The translations under genes were made by a program, and so were the position numbers. A DNA stretch of 64,000 nucleotides. It comes from Rhabdobacter roseus (GTDB taxonomy: Bacteria; Bacteroidota; Bacteroidia; Cytophagales; Spirosomataceae). This document shows positions 1-8,749 of the stretch, piece after piece (position 1 is the stretch's first letter; every line of letters starts with the position of its first letter). The stretch is from assembly GCF_014202275.1 (NCBI RefSeq), contig NZ_JACHGF010000001.1:868001-932000 (forward strand), given 5' to 3'. Below the pieces are notes generated by a model. That model saw only the letters and a program-made list of their open reading frames with translations. It was not told where the DNA came from and did not search any database.

Positions 1-225
1 CGCCGACACGATGGAGATACCCCCAATGCCAATGCTGCCGATCAGAAACGTGACCGAATGCGCCACGCCCGCCGCGCCCAAAGGCACCGCCCCCAGCAGC
101 CGCCCGATCATCAGGTTGTCGGTCACGCCCATGAGCACTACCCCCAGCTGGGCCACCACAATGGGGATGCTCAGCCGAAAGGTTTCGCGGAGGTCGCGTT
201 GGTACAGGCGGACAAGGGCGCGCAT
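1..225 (-). CDS. MATE family efflux transporter, N-terminal part
   Basis: Reverse-strand gene that starts with ATG at 225 and runs off the left edge; 75 codons are visible. The N-terminus has a short basic cytoplasmic leader, then a first membrane segment containing LSIPIVVAQLG, then GVTDNLMIGRLLG and a second hydrophobic stretch. This matches the first two helices of MATE (NorM-type) sodium- or proton-driven multidrug exporters, with the Pro and Gln of helix 1 and the Asp-Asn-Met stretch after it. It is divergent from the DUF4290 gene. Substrate cannot be told. It could also belong to a polysaccharide-exporter branch of the MOP superfamily, but MATE fits better. Confidence 0.85.
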   Translation of the reverse strand, partial: MRALVRLYQRDLRETFRLSIPIVVAQLGVVLMGVTDNLMIGRLLGAVPLGAAGVAHSVTFLIGSIGIGGISIVSA

Positions 226-379
226 AAAAGGTAGGTGATTTGCAGTTTTGGATTAGCCTTTCTACTTTTACGTATAGCGATTTTTATCGTCTTCGATTTT
301 TTAAAGTACCCGCAAAGGCTTTCCGGCCCGCAAAAGTACGAAAGGAAACCCTTATCGAAAGCCCGGCCGCTCATTCATC

Positions 380-408
380 TTGTTTCTGATAAAAACTTCT
401 TAATTTTG
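380..408 (+). promoter_or_regulatory. Bacteroidota-type promoter for the DUF4290 gene
   Basis: TTG at 380-382 (-33 element) is followed 18 bases later by TAATTTTG at 401-408, an exact TAnnTTTG -7 element. Transcription would begin near 414, leaving a leader of only about 17 bases before the TTG start at 432. Confidence 0.6.
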
Positions 409-431
409 TCTTTTCCCAAAAAATAAAACCT

Positions 432-1142
432 TTGAAAGAATACGGTAGTAATGTAGAAAAACTAGCCGATCACATCGTCAAGATGGAAGATCCGGCTAAG
501 CGTACCCTGTACGCACACATACTGGTGGAGCTGATGCGACAGATCCACCCCAACATGCGGGACAACCAGGACTACTACAACAAGCTTTGGGATGACCTGT
601 ACATTATATCCGGTTTTGAGCTGGACGTAGATAGTCCGTACCCGCCGCCGTCGAAAGAGCTGCTGGGCAAGAAGCCGCAAACCGTGGCCTATAACCAACA
701 CAAGCTCAACTACCACCACTACGGCAAGAATATCGAGCTGCTGGTAGAAAAAGCGATCCAGACCGAAGATCCGGACGATCGCCTGGCGTTTGTGTCGTAC
801 CTCTACCGGCTGATGCGCTCGTTTTATAACGCCTGGAACCGGGAAAACCCCGAGGATGTGGTATTGCTGGAGCACCTGGAAGAAATCTCCGAAGGGAACC
901 TCCGCGCCGAAATTGACTACATCCGGCAGAACGGACCCATCGAAGCTTCGCCCAAGGATCGGAACAGCAATCCCGAGCGTAGCCGTGGCAACCAGGCGAG
1001 CGGATACAAGGCCCAGCCCAACTTCAACACCGACCGGCCGGTGGCACCCACCAATGCCAACCGGAATAACCGCAACAACAAGTACCCCAACAACCGCAAC
1101 AACAACAATAATAACAACAACAACCGTAATCGCCGAAAGTAG
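432..1142 (+). CDS. DUF4290 domain-containing protein
   Basis: A 236-residue cytoplasmic protein. The core (residues 1-165) has the DUF4290 features: KEYGSNVEKL, HILVELMRQIHPNMRD, YYNKLWDDLYI and the strongly conserved DVDSPYP. The role of the family is unknown; it is found in Bacteroidota. The C-terminal 60 residues are a low-complexity Asn/Arg tail, probably disordered and prone to repeat-length change. The start is a TTG at 432. No ATG lies in frame between it and the in-frame stop at 390, although homologues usually carry about ten more residues before the Leu-Lys-Glu-Tyr-Gly stretch, so either TTG or a rarer upstream codon is used. A TAnnTTTG promoter sits just upstream. It is followed by murA in the same direction. 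Confidence 0.85.
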   Translation: MKEYGSNVEKLADHIVKMEDPAKRTLYAHILVELMRQIHPNMRDNQDYYNKLWDDLYIISGFELDVDSPYPPPSKELLGKKPQTVAYNQHKLNYHHYGKNIELLVEKAIQTEDPDDRLAFVSYLYRLMRSFYNAWNRENPEDVVLLEHLEEISEGNLRAEIDYIRQNGPIEASPKDRNSNPERSRGNQASGYKAQPNFNTDRPVAPTNANRNNRNNKYPNNRNNNNNNNNNRNRRK

Positions 1143-1210
1143 GCTTCTTTTCTTACCGTAGTCGTGCCTGGCCCAGCGGCAGGTAGGCTCGCTCATTTTT
1201 TCCTTTACGT

Positions 1211-2518
1211 ATGGCTTCATTCAAAATAACGGGCGGTCGCCGCCTGCAAGGTGAAATTATTCCCCAGGGTGCCAAGAACGAAGCCCTCCAGATTCTCTGT
1301 GCCGTACTGCTCACCAAAGAGCCCGTTACGATTCATAACATTCCCCACATCCGCGATGTCAATCAACTCATCGACCTGCTGGATGACCTGGGCGTACGCC
1401 TCACCCGCCTCAGCGATTCTTCCATTCGCTTCGAGGCCGATCAGGTAGCCATAGACCACCTGGAGTCGGATTCGTTTCGGCAAAAAGCGGCGGCGCTGCG
1501 CGGCTCGGTGATGCTGCTGGGGCCCATGCTGGCCCGCTTCCGGAAAGGGCGCATTCCGCGGCCGGGGGGCGACAAGATTGGCCGCCGCCGCCTGGATACG
1601 CACTTTCTGGGCTTTGAAAAACTAGGGGCCACGTTTAGCTACGACGGCGAAGACGGCGGTTTTTACCGGGTCGATGCCGCCAACCTGAAAGGTACCTACA
1701 TGCTGCTCGACGAGGCCTCCGTCACGGGGACGGCCAACGTGCTGATGGCCGCCGTAATGGCCGAAGGTACCACCACCATCTACAATGCCGCCTGCGAGCC
1801 CTACCTGCAGCAGCTCTGCGCCATGCTCAACCGCATGGGGGCGAAGATCGGGGGCGTGGGCTCCAACCTCCTCACCATTGAGGGCGTAGAAGAACTGCAC
1901 GGAACCGAGCACACCATGCTGCCCGACATGATCGAGATCGGGAGCTTTATTGGCCTGGCCGCCATGACGCAGTCCGAGATTACGATCAAGAATTGCCAGA
2001 TCCCCATGCTGGGCATCATCCCGGACGTATTCAAGCGCCTGGGTATCCAGCTGGAATTTCGGGGCGACGATATTTTTATCCCGGCGCAGGAGCGTTACAG
2101 CATCGAAAACTACCTCGACGGCTCCACCCTCACCGTGGCCGATGCCCCCTGGCCGGGCTTCACGCCCGACTTGCTCAGCATTGTGCTCGTGATCGCCACC
2201 CAGGCGCAGGGGACGGTGCTGATCCACCAGAAGATGTTCGAGAGCCGACTGTTTTTTGTGGATAAGCTCATCGAAATGGGCGCGCAGATCATCCTTTGTG
2301 ACCCGCACCGCGCTACGGTCATCGGCCTGAACCGAAGTACTCAGCTGCGGGGCATCCGCATGACCTCGCCCGACATCCGGGCGGGCGTGTCGCTGCTGAT
2401 CGCGGCGATGTCGGCCCGGGGCACGAGCATCATCGACAACATTGAGCAAATAGACCGCGGCTACCAGAACATCGACGGACGCCTCAACGCCATCGGCGCG
2501 GAGATTATCCGGCTTTAG
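1211..2518 (+). CDS. murA: UDP-N-acetylglucosamine 1-carboxyvinyltransferase
   Basis: MurA transfers enolpyruvate from PEP to UDP-GlcNAc, the first committed step of peptidoglycan synthesis in the cytoplasm. The 435-residue length and full-length EPSP-synthase fold match the family: GAKNEALQ near residue 20, LRGSVMLLGP near 97, the active loop around 118-130, and a C-terminal DIRAGVSLLIAA. The active loop reads PGGDKIG, so Asp121 stands where E. coli MurA has Cys115, the residue alkylated by fosfomycin. Asp is known in this place in intrinsically fosfomycin-resistant enzymes. The gene follows the DUF4290 gene by 68 bases. The ATG at 1211 gives the usual N-terminus. Confidence 0.96.
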   Translation: MASFKITGGRRLQGEIIPQGAKNEALQILCAVLLTKEPVTIHNIPHIRDVNQLIDLLDDLGVRLTRLSDSSIRFEADQVAIDHLESDSFRQKAAALRGSVMLLGPMLARFRKGRIPRPGGDKIGRRRLDTHFLGFEKLGATFSYDGEDGGFYRVDAANLKGTYMLLDEASVTGTANVLMAAVMAEGTTTIYNAACEPYLQQLCAMLNRMGAKIGGVGSNLLTIEGVEELHGTEHTMLPDMIEIGSFIGLAAMTQSEITIKNCQIPMLGIIPDVFKRLGIQLEFRGDDIFIPAQERYSIENYLDGSTLTVADAPWPGFTPDLLSIVLVIATQAQGTVLIHQKMFESRLFFVDKLIEMGAQIILCDPHRATVIGLNRSTQLRGIRMTSPDIRAGVSLLIAAMSARGTSIIDNIEQIDRGYQNIDGRLNAIGAEIIRL

Positions 2519-2606
2519 GGCGGAGGGCTTTGGGTATGGGGCGAGGGTACTTTCAGGAAGTACCTCGCCGCGTTATTTGTGGCGTAGGAAAGTACCCTTT
2601 AGCTAC

Positions 2607-4184
2607 TTAGGGAAAGCGGCGGTCGCTCGCGGCCCAGCCCGTAGAGCGCACGCCCAGGTACCCGCCGAAGGTACGGGGCAGGAGCCCGCCCTGGTCGTAG
2701 GCGAGCTGGCCGGTGAGGCGGGTGTGGCCCCAGCGAAAAACGGGCAGCTCAAACGCCAGCAGCGACGAAAACTGCCGCACCGTAGTTTGGAACGGAATGT
2801 TATTGGTACCCCGGTTGAGGCTGTACGAGGCCTTGGCCCGCAGCTGCACACGGTCCAGCAAGGTACCTTCCAGGCCCAGGTGGTACACTTCGATGAGGTT
2901 ATTGGGAAAAAATTCGCTGTTCTCACCCAGTTCGGGCACGAGCTCGTACTTGGGCGCGATGAAGGGCGTCCCCAGCGCCCGGCCCAGGTAGGACCACCCC
3001 TCGCGGTACTGCGCGTGGTTGAAGTAGTTGTCGTTGCCTTTGAAGCGTGAACCCGGCACGTCGAAGGTAGGGGTGGTTTGGTCGCGGGTGTAGAGCCATT
3101 CCAGCAGTATTTTCCGGAGCTTGAAGAAGGCATACTGCGTAGGTCGGCGCTGCCAGCTCAGGCCGTAGAGGCCGTCGGGGATGTTTTGAAGCATCATGCC
3201 CGACGCATCCTCGAAGTAGTGGTTGTGGTAGAGCAGCAGCGTAGAAGTACCCCAGCGGTAGTCTACGGCCAGGCTGTAGTGCCCCACGTGGTTTCCCACC
3301 CGATTTTCCCCGTCAAAATTATTGAAGCGTTCGTTGCGGTGCTGCTTGGGAATCTTCCCGATCACCACGCCCCAGAGGTAGTCTCGGAAGTCGCTGGTCA
3401 ATTTTCCGTCGACGGCCAGGATGCTGCCCTTGAGGTAGTCGGCCTGGCCCGCCCACATCACGTGGTGGTCCAGGCCCAGGTACCCGCGGACTTTTCCGTT
3501 GGGCAGTCCAAACCGCCCGTAGAGCGCTTTCTGGTGCAGGTAGGCGCCTTTGATGTAGGGCGTATTGAACCAGCCGTGGGCGTAAAAGCCCCGGATGGAG
3601 AGGTAGTTTTTGAGAAATTTCAAAGGTACAAAATCCGGAATGCCCACCTGGATCTTGGGCACGGCCTGCGCATTGCCCGACCACGACGTGGCACCCGTAC
3701 TGAGCGTGGTATCAACCAGGCCGATGATTTCGCGGCGGCGCCCGCCCCATACTTCAAAGGGCCCCCACTGCACGCGGGCGTAGGCTTCGGGCAAAAGTAC
3801 CTCCGACGACCGCCCCAAATTATAGACGCCCTCGGCCCCCGCACCCCAGCTCAGGCGGGAACGAAACGTAGGCCGGGTGGTAAGGGAGGTATCGGGAGGT
3901 ACCCGGCGCGAGTCGTAGCTAAGTCCCAGCCGGGCGGTGGCCACCGGAGCCAGTAGCGGCACGCGCCCCCACTGGTTGGCCCGCAGCCAAAAGGGCGTCC
4001 GCGCCGTTGTAGCCGCGTAGCCGCCTACCTCCACCGACGGCTGCCAGGCCGAGTACTGAGCCCGTGCGGCCGAAAAGTACCCTAGCCCCAAAAGTAAGCC
4101 CACGGCCCTGATCAGGTACTTTCTGAACAAAGCCGGGAAACGAAAAAGATCGTAGCAAGTCAATAGGGTGTAGCTATTTACCAT
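2607..4184 (-). CDS. Capsule assembly Wzi family protein
   Basis: About 525 residues. It is probably an outer-membrane beta-barrel related to Wzi, which holds capsular polysaccharide at the cell surface. A hydrophobic signal (IRAVGLLLGLGYFSAARA) precedes the mature start at Gln; many alternating Tyr/Trp/Gly strands follow, with the typical segments FWLRANQWGRVP, EVWGGRRREIIG, SIRGFYAHGWF and LGLDHHVMW. The C-terminus ends on aromatic-rich strands. A GTG at 4226 is also in frame, but the ATG at 4184 is preferred and still leaves a long signal region. It is convergent with murA, 88 bases apart. Confidence 0.8.
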   Translation of the reverse strand: MVNSYTLLTCYDLFRFPALFRKYLIRAVGLLLGLGYFSAARAQYSAWQPSVEVGGYAATTARTPFWLRANQWGRVPLLAPVATARLGLSYDSRRVPPDTSLTTRPTFRSRLSWGAGAEGVYNLGRSSEVLLPEAYARVQWGPFEVWGGRRREIIGLVDTTLSTGATSWSGNAQAVPKIQVGIPDFVPLKFLKNYLSIRGFYAHGWFNTPYIKGAYLHQKALYGRFGLPNGKVRGYLGLDHHVMWAGQADYLKGSILAVDGKLTSDFRDYLWGVVIGKIPKQHRNERFNNFDGENRVGNHVGHYSLAVDYRWGTSTLLLYHNHYFEDASGMMLQNIPDGLYGLSWQRRPTQYAFFKLRKILLEWLYTRDQTTPTFDVPGSRFKGNDNYFNHAQYREGWSYLGRALGTPFIAPKYELVPELGENSEFFPNNLIEVYHLGLEGTLLDRVQLRAKASYSLNRGTNNIPFQTTVRQFSSLLAFELPVFRWGHTRLTGQLAYDQGGLLPRTFGGYLGVRSTGWAASDRRFP

Positions 4185-4560
4185 AGCTTCTGCGGAGTAG
4201 TGACCATTTAAAGTGCGCACGCACACAGCTAGATACGTATACCTTTTTAAAATAGATGTTTGCCCCCCAAATATATTCTCAGGCTCTGGGAATAGGGTAC
4301 TTCAGGCAGGTACCTACCGGGCCAACGACCCCGAATGAACCCCCACGTCTAACAAAGCGCGCACGCCATTTAGCAGGTACCTGCAAGCGTTCATTCTTCA
4401 AAGCGAAAGGGGATGGTTAGGTACCCTTGGTCGATGTAGCGGCACTCCGGGGCGCAGTACCCGCAACCTGTTCCGAAAAATGATCTTTCCTAGCTGCCAT
4501 CAATTCTATGGTACTTTTTTTGTACTATTGATACCCCAATTACCTCCTTTTATCAGTAGC
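4185..4560. other. Intergenic region between two divergent genes
   Basis: A 376-base spacer between the Wzi-like gene and the DUF3267 gene. It holds no convincing ORF or RNA gene. Several RRGTACYY palindromes are present, including a longer palindrome GCAGGTACCTGC near 4375. It must carry the promoters of both genes, but I could not fix a clear TAnnTTTG site. Confidence 0.5.
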
Positions 4561-5226
4561 ATGAAACCAACCATCCAGGCCCTGCACGAGTCGGGCCAGT
4601 ACCAGCTCGTTGAATCCTTCACCATCGACGAAATGAGCGAGTTCCTGGCGCGGGAAGCGGGCCTCAAAAAAAGTACCCCCGCCACCAGCTCCGTGGCTAA
4701 TGTGAAGTCTCCCAAATTCTGGCTCCTTTTCCTGGCTTCGCTGCTGGTGGGAGCTTTTATCGGCTGGCTGATCGGGATGGTCATGGACAGCGCCAAAGCG
4801 GACGCGGTACTTTCTCCCTTCTGGCAGATTCCCCTCTCCGTGGTGGTTTTCTTTTTCCCCGTCCTGCCCCTGCACGAAGCCATCCACGCGCTGTTTTTCA
4901 AGCTGCTGGGCGCGCCCAAAGTAGGCTTTGGCTACTCCGCCAAGGGGCTCATGGTGTACGCTTACGCCCAGCGCTTCGTGATGACCCTGCGCGAAAACGC
5001 CCTCGTTGCGGCCATGCCTTTTGTGCTCATTACGGCCTCGCTGGTGGGGCTGCTGTTTTTGGTTCCGTCGCTCCAAACGCTCTGGGTGTTTCTGCTGCTG
5101 GTGCATACTTTCGGCTGCCTGGGCGATTTTATCCTGATTAAGCATGCCTGCCGCAACCGCGCCGTAGCCATGTACACCTACGACGACCTGGACGAAAAAC
5201 GAACGTACTTCTTTGCCGCCCGCTAG
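4561..5226 (+). CDS. DUF3267 domain-containing membrane protein with HExxH motif
   Basis: A 221-residue integral membrane protein. The N-terminal 60 residues are soluble; then come about four hydrophobic segments (near residues 60-80, 95-115, 150-175 and 180-195). The second ends in LPLHEAIHALFF, an HExxH zinc-peptidase signature typical of DUF3267 proteins, which resemble site-2-type intramembrane proteases. Activity and substrate are unknown. The ATG at 4561 was chosen because it gives a soluble N-terminus; an in-frame ATG at 4480 would add an unlikely 27-residue hydrophobic extension. It is convergent with the DUF1080 gene, 19 bases apart. Confidence 0.75.
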   Translation: MKPTIQALHESGQYQLVESFTIDEMSEFLAREAGLKKSTPATSSVANVKSPKFWLLFLASLLVGAFIGWLIGMVMDSAKADAVLSPFWQIPLSVVVFFFPVLPLHEAIHALFFKLLGAPKVGFGYSAKGLMVYAYAQRFVMTLRENALVAAMPFVLITASLVGLLFLVPSLQTLWVFLLLVHTFGCLGDFILIKHACRNRAVAMYTYDDLDEKRTYFFAAR

Positions 5227-5245
5227 GTACCTGGCTCAGGTACTT

Positions 5246-6106
5246 CTATTTTTTCTTTTTGTAGGTACAAAGCGAATTGTCCGCCTTCACGTAGTACGAC
5301 TTGAAGTTTTCGGCTTTGGGGTCCATGCAGCCTTTCAGGTTCAGGACCTCTATTTTCCGGAACTCGGTGGGGTGGCTCTCGCTCTGCAACGAAATGGAGC
5401 CCTCGGAGAGTAGCTTCCCGTCTTGCTTCAGAGCAGGGTTGTGTCCACTCACCACGCCGCCGCCGATCTGGGGCTGCTGGTACTCCAGTACCTGCTCGCC
5501 GTTGACAAAATGCCGGATGAGGGAGTCGCCCAGCACCAGTACTTCGGCCCGGACCCACTGGTCGCCGTGGTAGGTTTTGGAGGTGGAGTTGATGCAGTGG
5601 CGGGTGTCGAGCTTGCCGTTGAGCACCACGTGCGTACCGGGCGTGCAGAGGTTGCAGGTCGTGCGCTCGCCTTTGCCGAGCCCACCCAGCAGCTGCACTT
5701 CGATCGAGATCGGGAAGTCCTGGTCTTTGCCCATGGTAGCGGCGGGCTGGCCGTGTACCATGATGCCGTTGTTGCGCTCGGCCCAGCCCTCACCGCCCTT
5801 GGGCTGCTCACCCACGAAGCGGTATTCTACCGCCACCCGGTAGTAGGAGAAATTCTCTTTGTAGAAAATATGGCCGTAGCGTACCTTGAAGTCGTCGTAC
5901 TGGTCGTAGCGCACCACCATGTTGCCGTTTTCTACCCGAAAGGTATTGCCAAAGTTATCGTTGAGGTCGTACCCGCGGATCTTGACGTCCCAGCCGTCCA
6001 GGTTTTTACCGTTGAAGAGTTGTTGCCACTCCTCTTTATCCGTTTTCTTTTGGGCCGTGGCGGCCAGCGATGTTAGGCTGAGCAGCAGCAGGAAAAATTG
6101 TTTCAT
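5246..6106 (-). CDS. 3-keto-disaccharide hydrolase (DUF1080) family protein
   Basis: About 286 residues with a signal peptide (MKQFFLLLLSLTSLAATAQ), so exported. The domain is a concanavalin-like jelly roll: LFNGKNLDGWDVK near residue 30, NNGIMVHGQ near 120, SIEVQLLGG near 140, and a C-terminal SISLQSESHPTEFRKIEV. DUF1080 proteins include hydrolases of 3-keto-glycosides; exact substrates vary. The ATG at 6106 was chosen because it begins the signal peptide; upstream in-frame ATGs would bury it. The neighbours give no clear pathway. Confidence 0.85.
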   Translation of the reverse strand: MKQFFLLLLSLTSLAATAQKKTDKEEWQQLFNGKNLDGWDVKIRGYDLNDNFGNTFRVENGNMVVRYDQYDDFKVRYGHIFYKENFSYYRVAVEYRFVGEQPKGGEGWAERNNGIMVHGQPAATMGKDQDFPISIEVQLLGGLGKGERTTCNLCTPGTHVVLNGKLDTRHCINSTSKTYHGDQWVRAEVLVLGDSLIRHFVNGEQVLEYQQPQIGGGVVSGHNPALKQDGKLLSEGSISLQSESHPTEFRKIEVLNLKGCMDPKAENFKSYYVKADNSLCTYKKKK

Positions 6107-6275
6107 ACCAGAAATACTTAAGGTTGATAGAGTACGCATCAAGGGTACTTTTGTGCAAGGTCGGTAAAAATACGTTTCCAACCCTAACGCACCACCGGGA
6201 ATCTGGGGTGAAAATAGGCCGCGCTTCCTACCGGGAGAGGTACCTGGCGTTCAAACCGGCACGCGAACATTTTGT

Positions 6276-6283
6276 ACCTTTGT
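6276..6283 (+). promoter_or_regulatory. TAnnTTTG -7 element for the methyltransferase gene
   Basis: TACCTTTG ends only four bases before the ATG at 6287, so the transcript would be nearly leaderless. I see no good TTG at -33. Confidence 0.45.
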
Positions 6284-6286
6284 CAA

Positions 6287-7234
6287 ATGAAATCAAAAAA
6301 GGTACCTTTTAAACATACTAAGAAAAACAAAGAAGGGCATTCGGAAGCCTATTTTGGCGACTACCGCGACCACTGGTGGAACCAAAGCTTCCTGGACCTG
6401 CTGGCCCGGCGGCTGGAATTGGATCAGCACCACCACCTGCTCGACGTGGGCTGCGGCCAGTGCCACTGGAGCAAGCTCCTGGTGAAGTACCTAAGTACCC
6501 CCACCACGGTGTCGGGCATCGACTACGACCGCAAGTGGGTGCGGCAGTCGGCGGAGATTGAAAGCTACTTCCGCGAGCGAAACATCGGCTTTGACCTGCG
6601 CAAGGGCGACGCCCACGACCTGCCCTACGCCGACAATACCTTTGACCTGGTGACCTGCCAGACGCTCCTCATCCACGTGGAATTTCCCGAGCAGGTCATT
6701 GCCGAAATGCTGCGGGTACTTCGGCCCGGCGGGACTATCCTGTGCGTGGAGCCCAACAACCTGGTGCAGAGCCTCACGAAAAGCTCGGCCTCGGCCAACG
6801 ACCCCGTGGACGAAATCCTGGATCACGTCAAGTACGCGCTGCTGTTTGAGCGGGGCAAGAAAAAGCTCGGCCAGGGCGACAACTCCGTGGGCGACCTGGT
6901 GCCGGGGATGCTCGCCAAGGCGGGGGTGGAGAACATCGACGTGCGGCTGTCGGACAAGGCCATTGCCATGTACCCTCCCTACACCACCGACGAGCAGATA
7001 GCCACCATGGAGCAGTGGAGCCGTGGCGGCGCGTGGAGCACGGAAGAGTTCAGCGATTATGATTATTTCAAAGCCCTGGGGCCGGAGGCGTTTGCATTTT
7101 ACGAAAAGTACCTCCAAACCTACGCCCGGCAGGGCGAGCGCATCCTGCGCTCCATCGACGCCCGCAAGTACCACGCCGCGGGCGGTGCCCTGATGTACGT
7201 GGTGTCGGGCACAAAACCCCTGGCAAGTACCTGA
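6287..7234 (+). CDS. Class I SAM-dependent methyltransferase
   Basis: About 315 residues, cytoplasmic. Motif I for SAM binding is LLDVGCGQCHW (near residue 52); an acidic residue at the end of strand 2 is in SGIDYDRKWV; then GDAHDLPYADNTFDLV (motif II) and LRVLRPGGTILCVEPN (motif III). This is the Methyltransf_11/25 arrangement seen in small-molecule methyltransferases. The C-terminal 130 residues are helical and probably form the substrate lid; the substrate is unknown. ATG 6287 was taken over the upstream TTG at 6272. It is convergent with the mcrC-like gene, 18 bases apart. Confidence 0.88.
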   Translation: MKSKKVPFKHTKKNKEGHSEAYFGDYRDHWWNQSFLDLLARRLELDQHHHLLDVGCGQCHWSKLLVKYLSTPTTVSGIDYDRKWVRQSAEIESYFRERNIGFDLRKGDAHDLPYADNTFDLVTCQTLLIHVEFPEQVIAEMLRVLRPGGTILCVEPNNLVQSLTKSSASANDPVDEILDHVKYALLFERGKKKLGQGDNSVGDLVPGMLAKAGVENIDVRLSDKAIAMYPPYTTDEQIATMEQWSRGGAWSTEEFSDYDYFKALGPEAFAFYEKYLQTYARQGERILRSIDARKYHAAGGALMYVVSGTKPLAST

Positions 7235-7252
7235 GCGGGGGTACCTGGTCGT

Positions 7253-8605
7253 TTACCGGATGGCCTCCCACAGCCGTGCCACCATCTCCGGCGCGGGCAC
7301 CGAAAGCTCCACCGGCACAAACGACAGCGGCAGGTCTTCTTCGTACCGAAAAGGCAAACTGGCCTCGGAGAAAGTGGCCGTACCAGGATAAAGCAGCGCC
7401 AGCTTCACGCGGCCTTCATCGCGCAGGTACCTTCGGCCGTAGGCGTAGAGCTGGTACAAATCCGGCTGGGCTACGCCGTAGGTGTGGTCGGGGGTGGCGG
7501 TGATTTCCTTCCATTTGATGTCAAGTACCCAGCTGTCGTGGCCGTGCCGGATCACGACGTCGGGGCGGAGCCGGTGTTGCAAAGTACCCCCCGGTGTGCG
7601 TAGCAGGTGGTAGCGCGCCTCCTGGCTGTGCACCGAAAGCGGAGCGGGCAGGTACCTGCGCAAGCTGTGCGACACGTAGGCCTCAAAGAGCTGGGCCGTG
7701 GGGAAGAGGAGCCCCGGCAGGCGGGCCGTGCCCGGCGCGAGCCCCGGTGCCCTGCCGCCCAGCAGCCATTCTACCCAGGGCCAGAGCCAGGCGTAAGCCA
7801 CAAAGCGGCGGTCGTTGCGGCGGGCCAGCGCCAGGTCCTGCGCCCAATCTACCGAAGCCGGGATGTCGTCCAGGGTAAAAAGGTACTGCCGCACCCGGCG
7901 GGCGTTGGGGGTACTTTGGCGTAGTTGCCACAGGCAGGCTTTGAGCAGGCGGTTGGGCGCGTTGTTGCGGGTGCGCTCGTCAAACCGCAGCGGGAGCCGC
8001 TCGGGGCGGAGCAGGGTACTTTGGCTCACGCGGTTCAGCTGGATTTTCCCCTTTACAAACGCCTGTTCTTGCTCTATAGGCTGGTAGTGGGTCTGGAGCC
8101 CCTGGTGGAGTAGGCGCTCGGCCTGCTGCAGAAAAAGCGCCGCCAGTACTTCGGGCAGCGCCCAGGAGGCCCACTGGCTGAGCTGCGCTTCGGGAAGTAC
8201 CCGGAAGGGCAGCGTAGGCACGGCCCGGAGCATCCGGAGTAGCACCCGGCGGGAAGCATGCAGCGCGTCGTCTTCGGAGGTACCTGGGCTGAGCTTGGGC
8301 AGCAGCTCCAGGGTGGTACCGTCGGGTACCTGCAGCAGCCCCACCCACGCGCCTACGCGCAGGTACTCGCGGCCGCGCTGCACAAAGTACGTCAGCACGG
8401 GCGCGGCCTCGGCCTGCACGGCGTAGGCTTTCAGCGCCCCGAAGGTTCGGGCAGGCAAGGCGAAAGTACCTTTCGGCTCGGGCGCAAGCGCGGTCTGCGG
8501 CGTCAGCAGGCTATGTTCGGGTAGGGAGTACAGCAAGCCGTAGGGGTAGTTTAGGAAAAAATCAAAAGGTACTTTTTGTAAAAAGCCATATTCAGAAACG
8601 CCCAA
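7253..8605 (-). CDS. mcrC: McrC family protein (solitary restriction-endonuclease subunit)
   Basis: About 450 residues. McrC is the nuclease partner of the GTPase McrB in modification-dependent restriction. Visible are the N-terminal domain (LRVGAWVGLLQVPDG... then LELLPKL near 100), a middle segment (VKGKIQLNR) and the C-terminal PD-(D/E)xK core: FEAYV near 308, RPDVVI with Asp349, and LDIKWK with Asp362 and Lys364, so the catalytic residues look intact. No McrB-like AAA+ GTPase is adjacent: the flanks are a methyltransferase and a Kelch protein. The only in-frame start upstream is a TTG at 8605, so the exact N-terminus is uncertain; a later Leu/Val start near residue 25 is possible. Confidence 0.8.
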   Translation of the reverse strand: MGVSEYGFLQKVPFDFFLNYPYGLLYSLPEHSLLTPQTALAPEPKGTFALPARTFGALKAYAVQAEAAPVLTYFVQRGREYLRVGAWVGLLQVPDGTTLELLPKLSPGTSEDDALHASRRVLLRMLRAVPTLPFRVLPEAQLSQWASWALPEVLAALFLQQAERLLHQGLQTHYQPIEQEQAFVKGKIQLNRVSQSTLLRPERLPLRFDERTRNNAPNRLLKACLWQLRQSTPNARRVRQYLFTLDDIPASVDWAQDLALARRNDRRFVAYAWLWPWVEWLLGGRAPGLAPGTARLPGLLFPTAQLFEAYVSHSLRRYLPAPLSVHSQEARYHLLRTPGGTLQHRLRPDVVIRHGHDSWVLDIKWKEITATPDHTYGVAQPDLYQLYAYGRRYLRDEGRVKLALLYPGTATFSEASLPFRYEEDLPLSFVPVELSVPAPEMVARLWEAIR

Positions 8606-8749
8606 GGGTACCTGAAGTCGTTTTAAAATACAAATTCACTTTTGTTGGGTCGGTGAAAAAATCGTACTTTGATGATTCAATAGCCCGGTGAAACAGATGG
8701 AGGCGTAGTGCCGTATGGGTGATATATAACTCTTAAAAGCTCGTTTCCC

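Noticed and set aside
462-1220. A 252-codon minus-strand frame over the DUF4290 gene
   Set aside because: It is the reverse of the family-matching gene; its Val-rich run comes only from the Asn repeat tail.
6287-7234. The methyltransferase as the DNA methylase partner of McrC or of RRGTACYY
   Set aside because: It has Methyltransf_11/25-type motifs and lacks the DPPY or PC catalytic motifs of DNA methyltransferases.
7253-8605. A complete McrBC restriction system
   Set aside because: No AAA+ GTPase gene lies on either side; the neighbours are a methyltransferase with small-molecule-type motifs and a Kelch protein.
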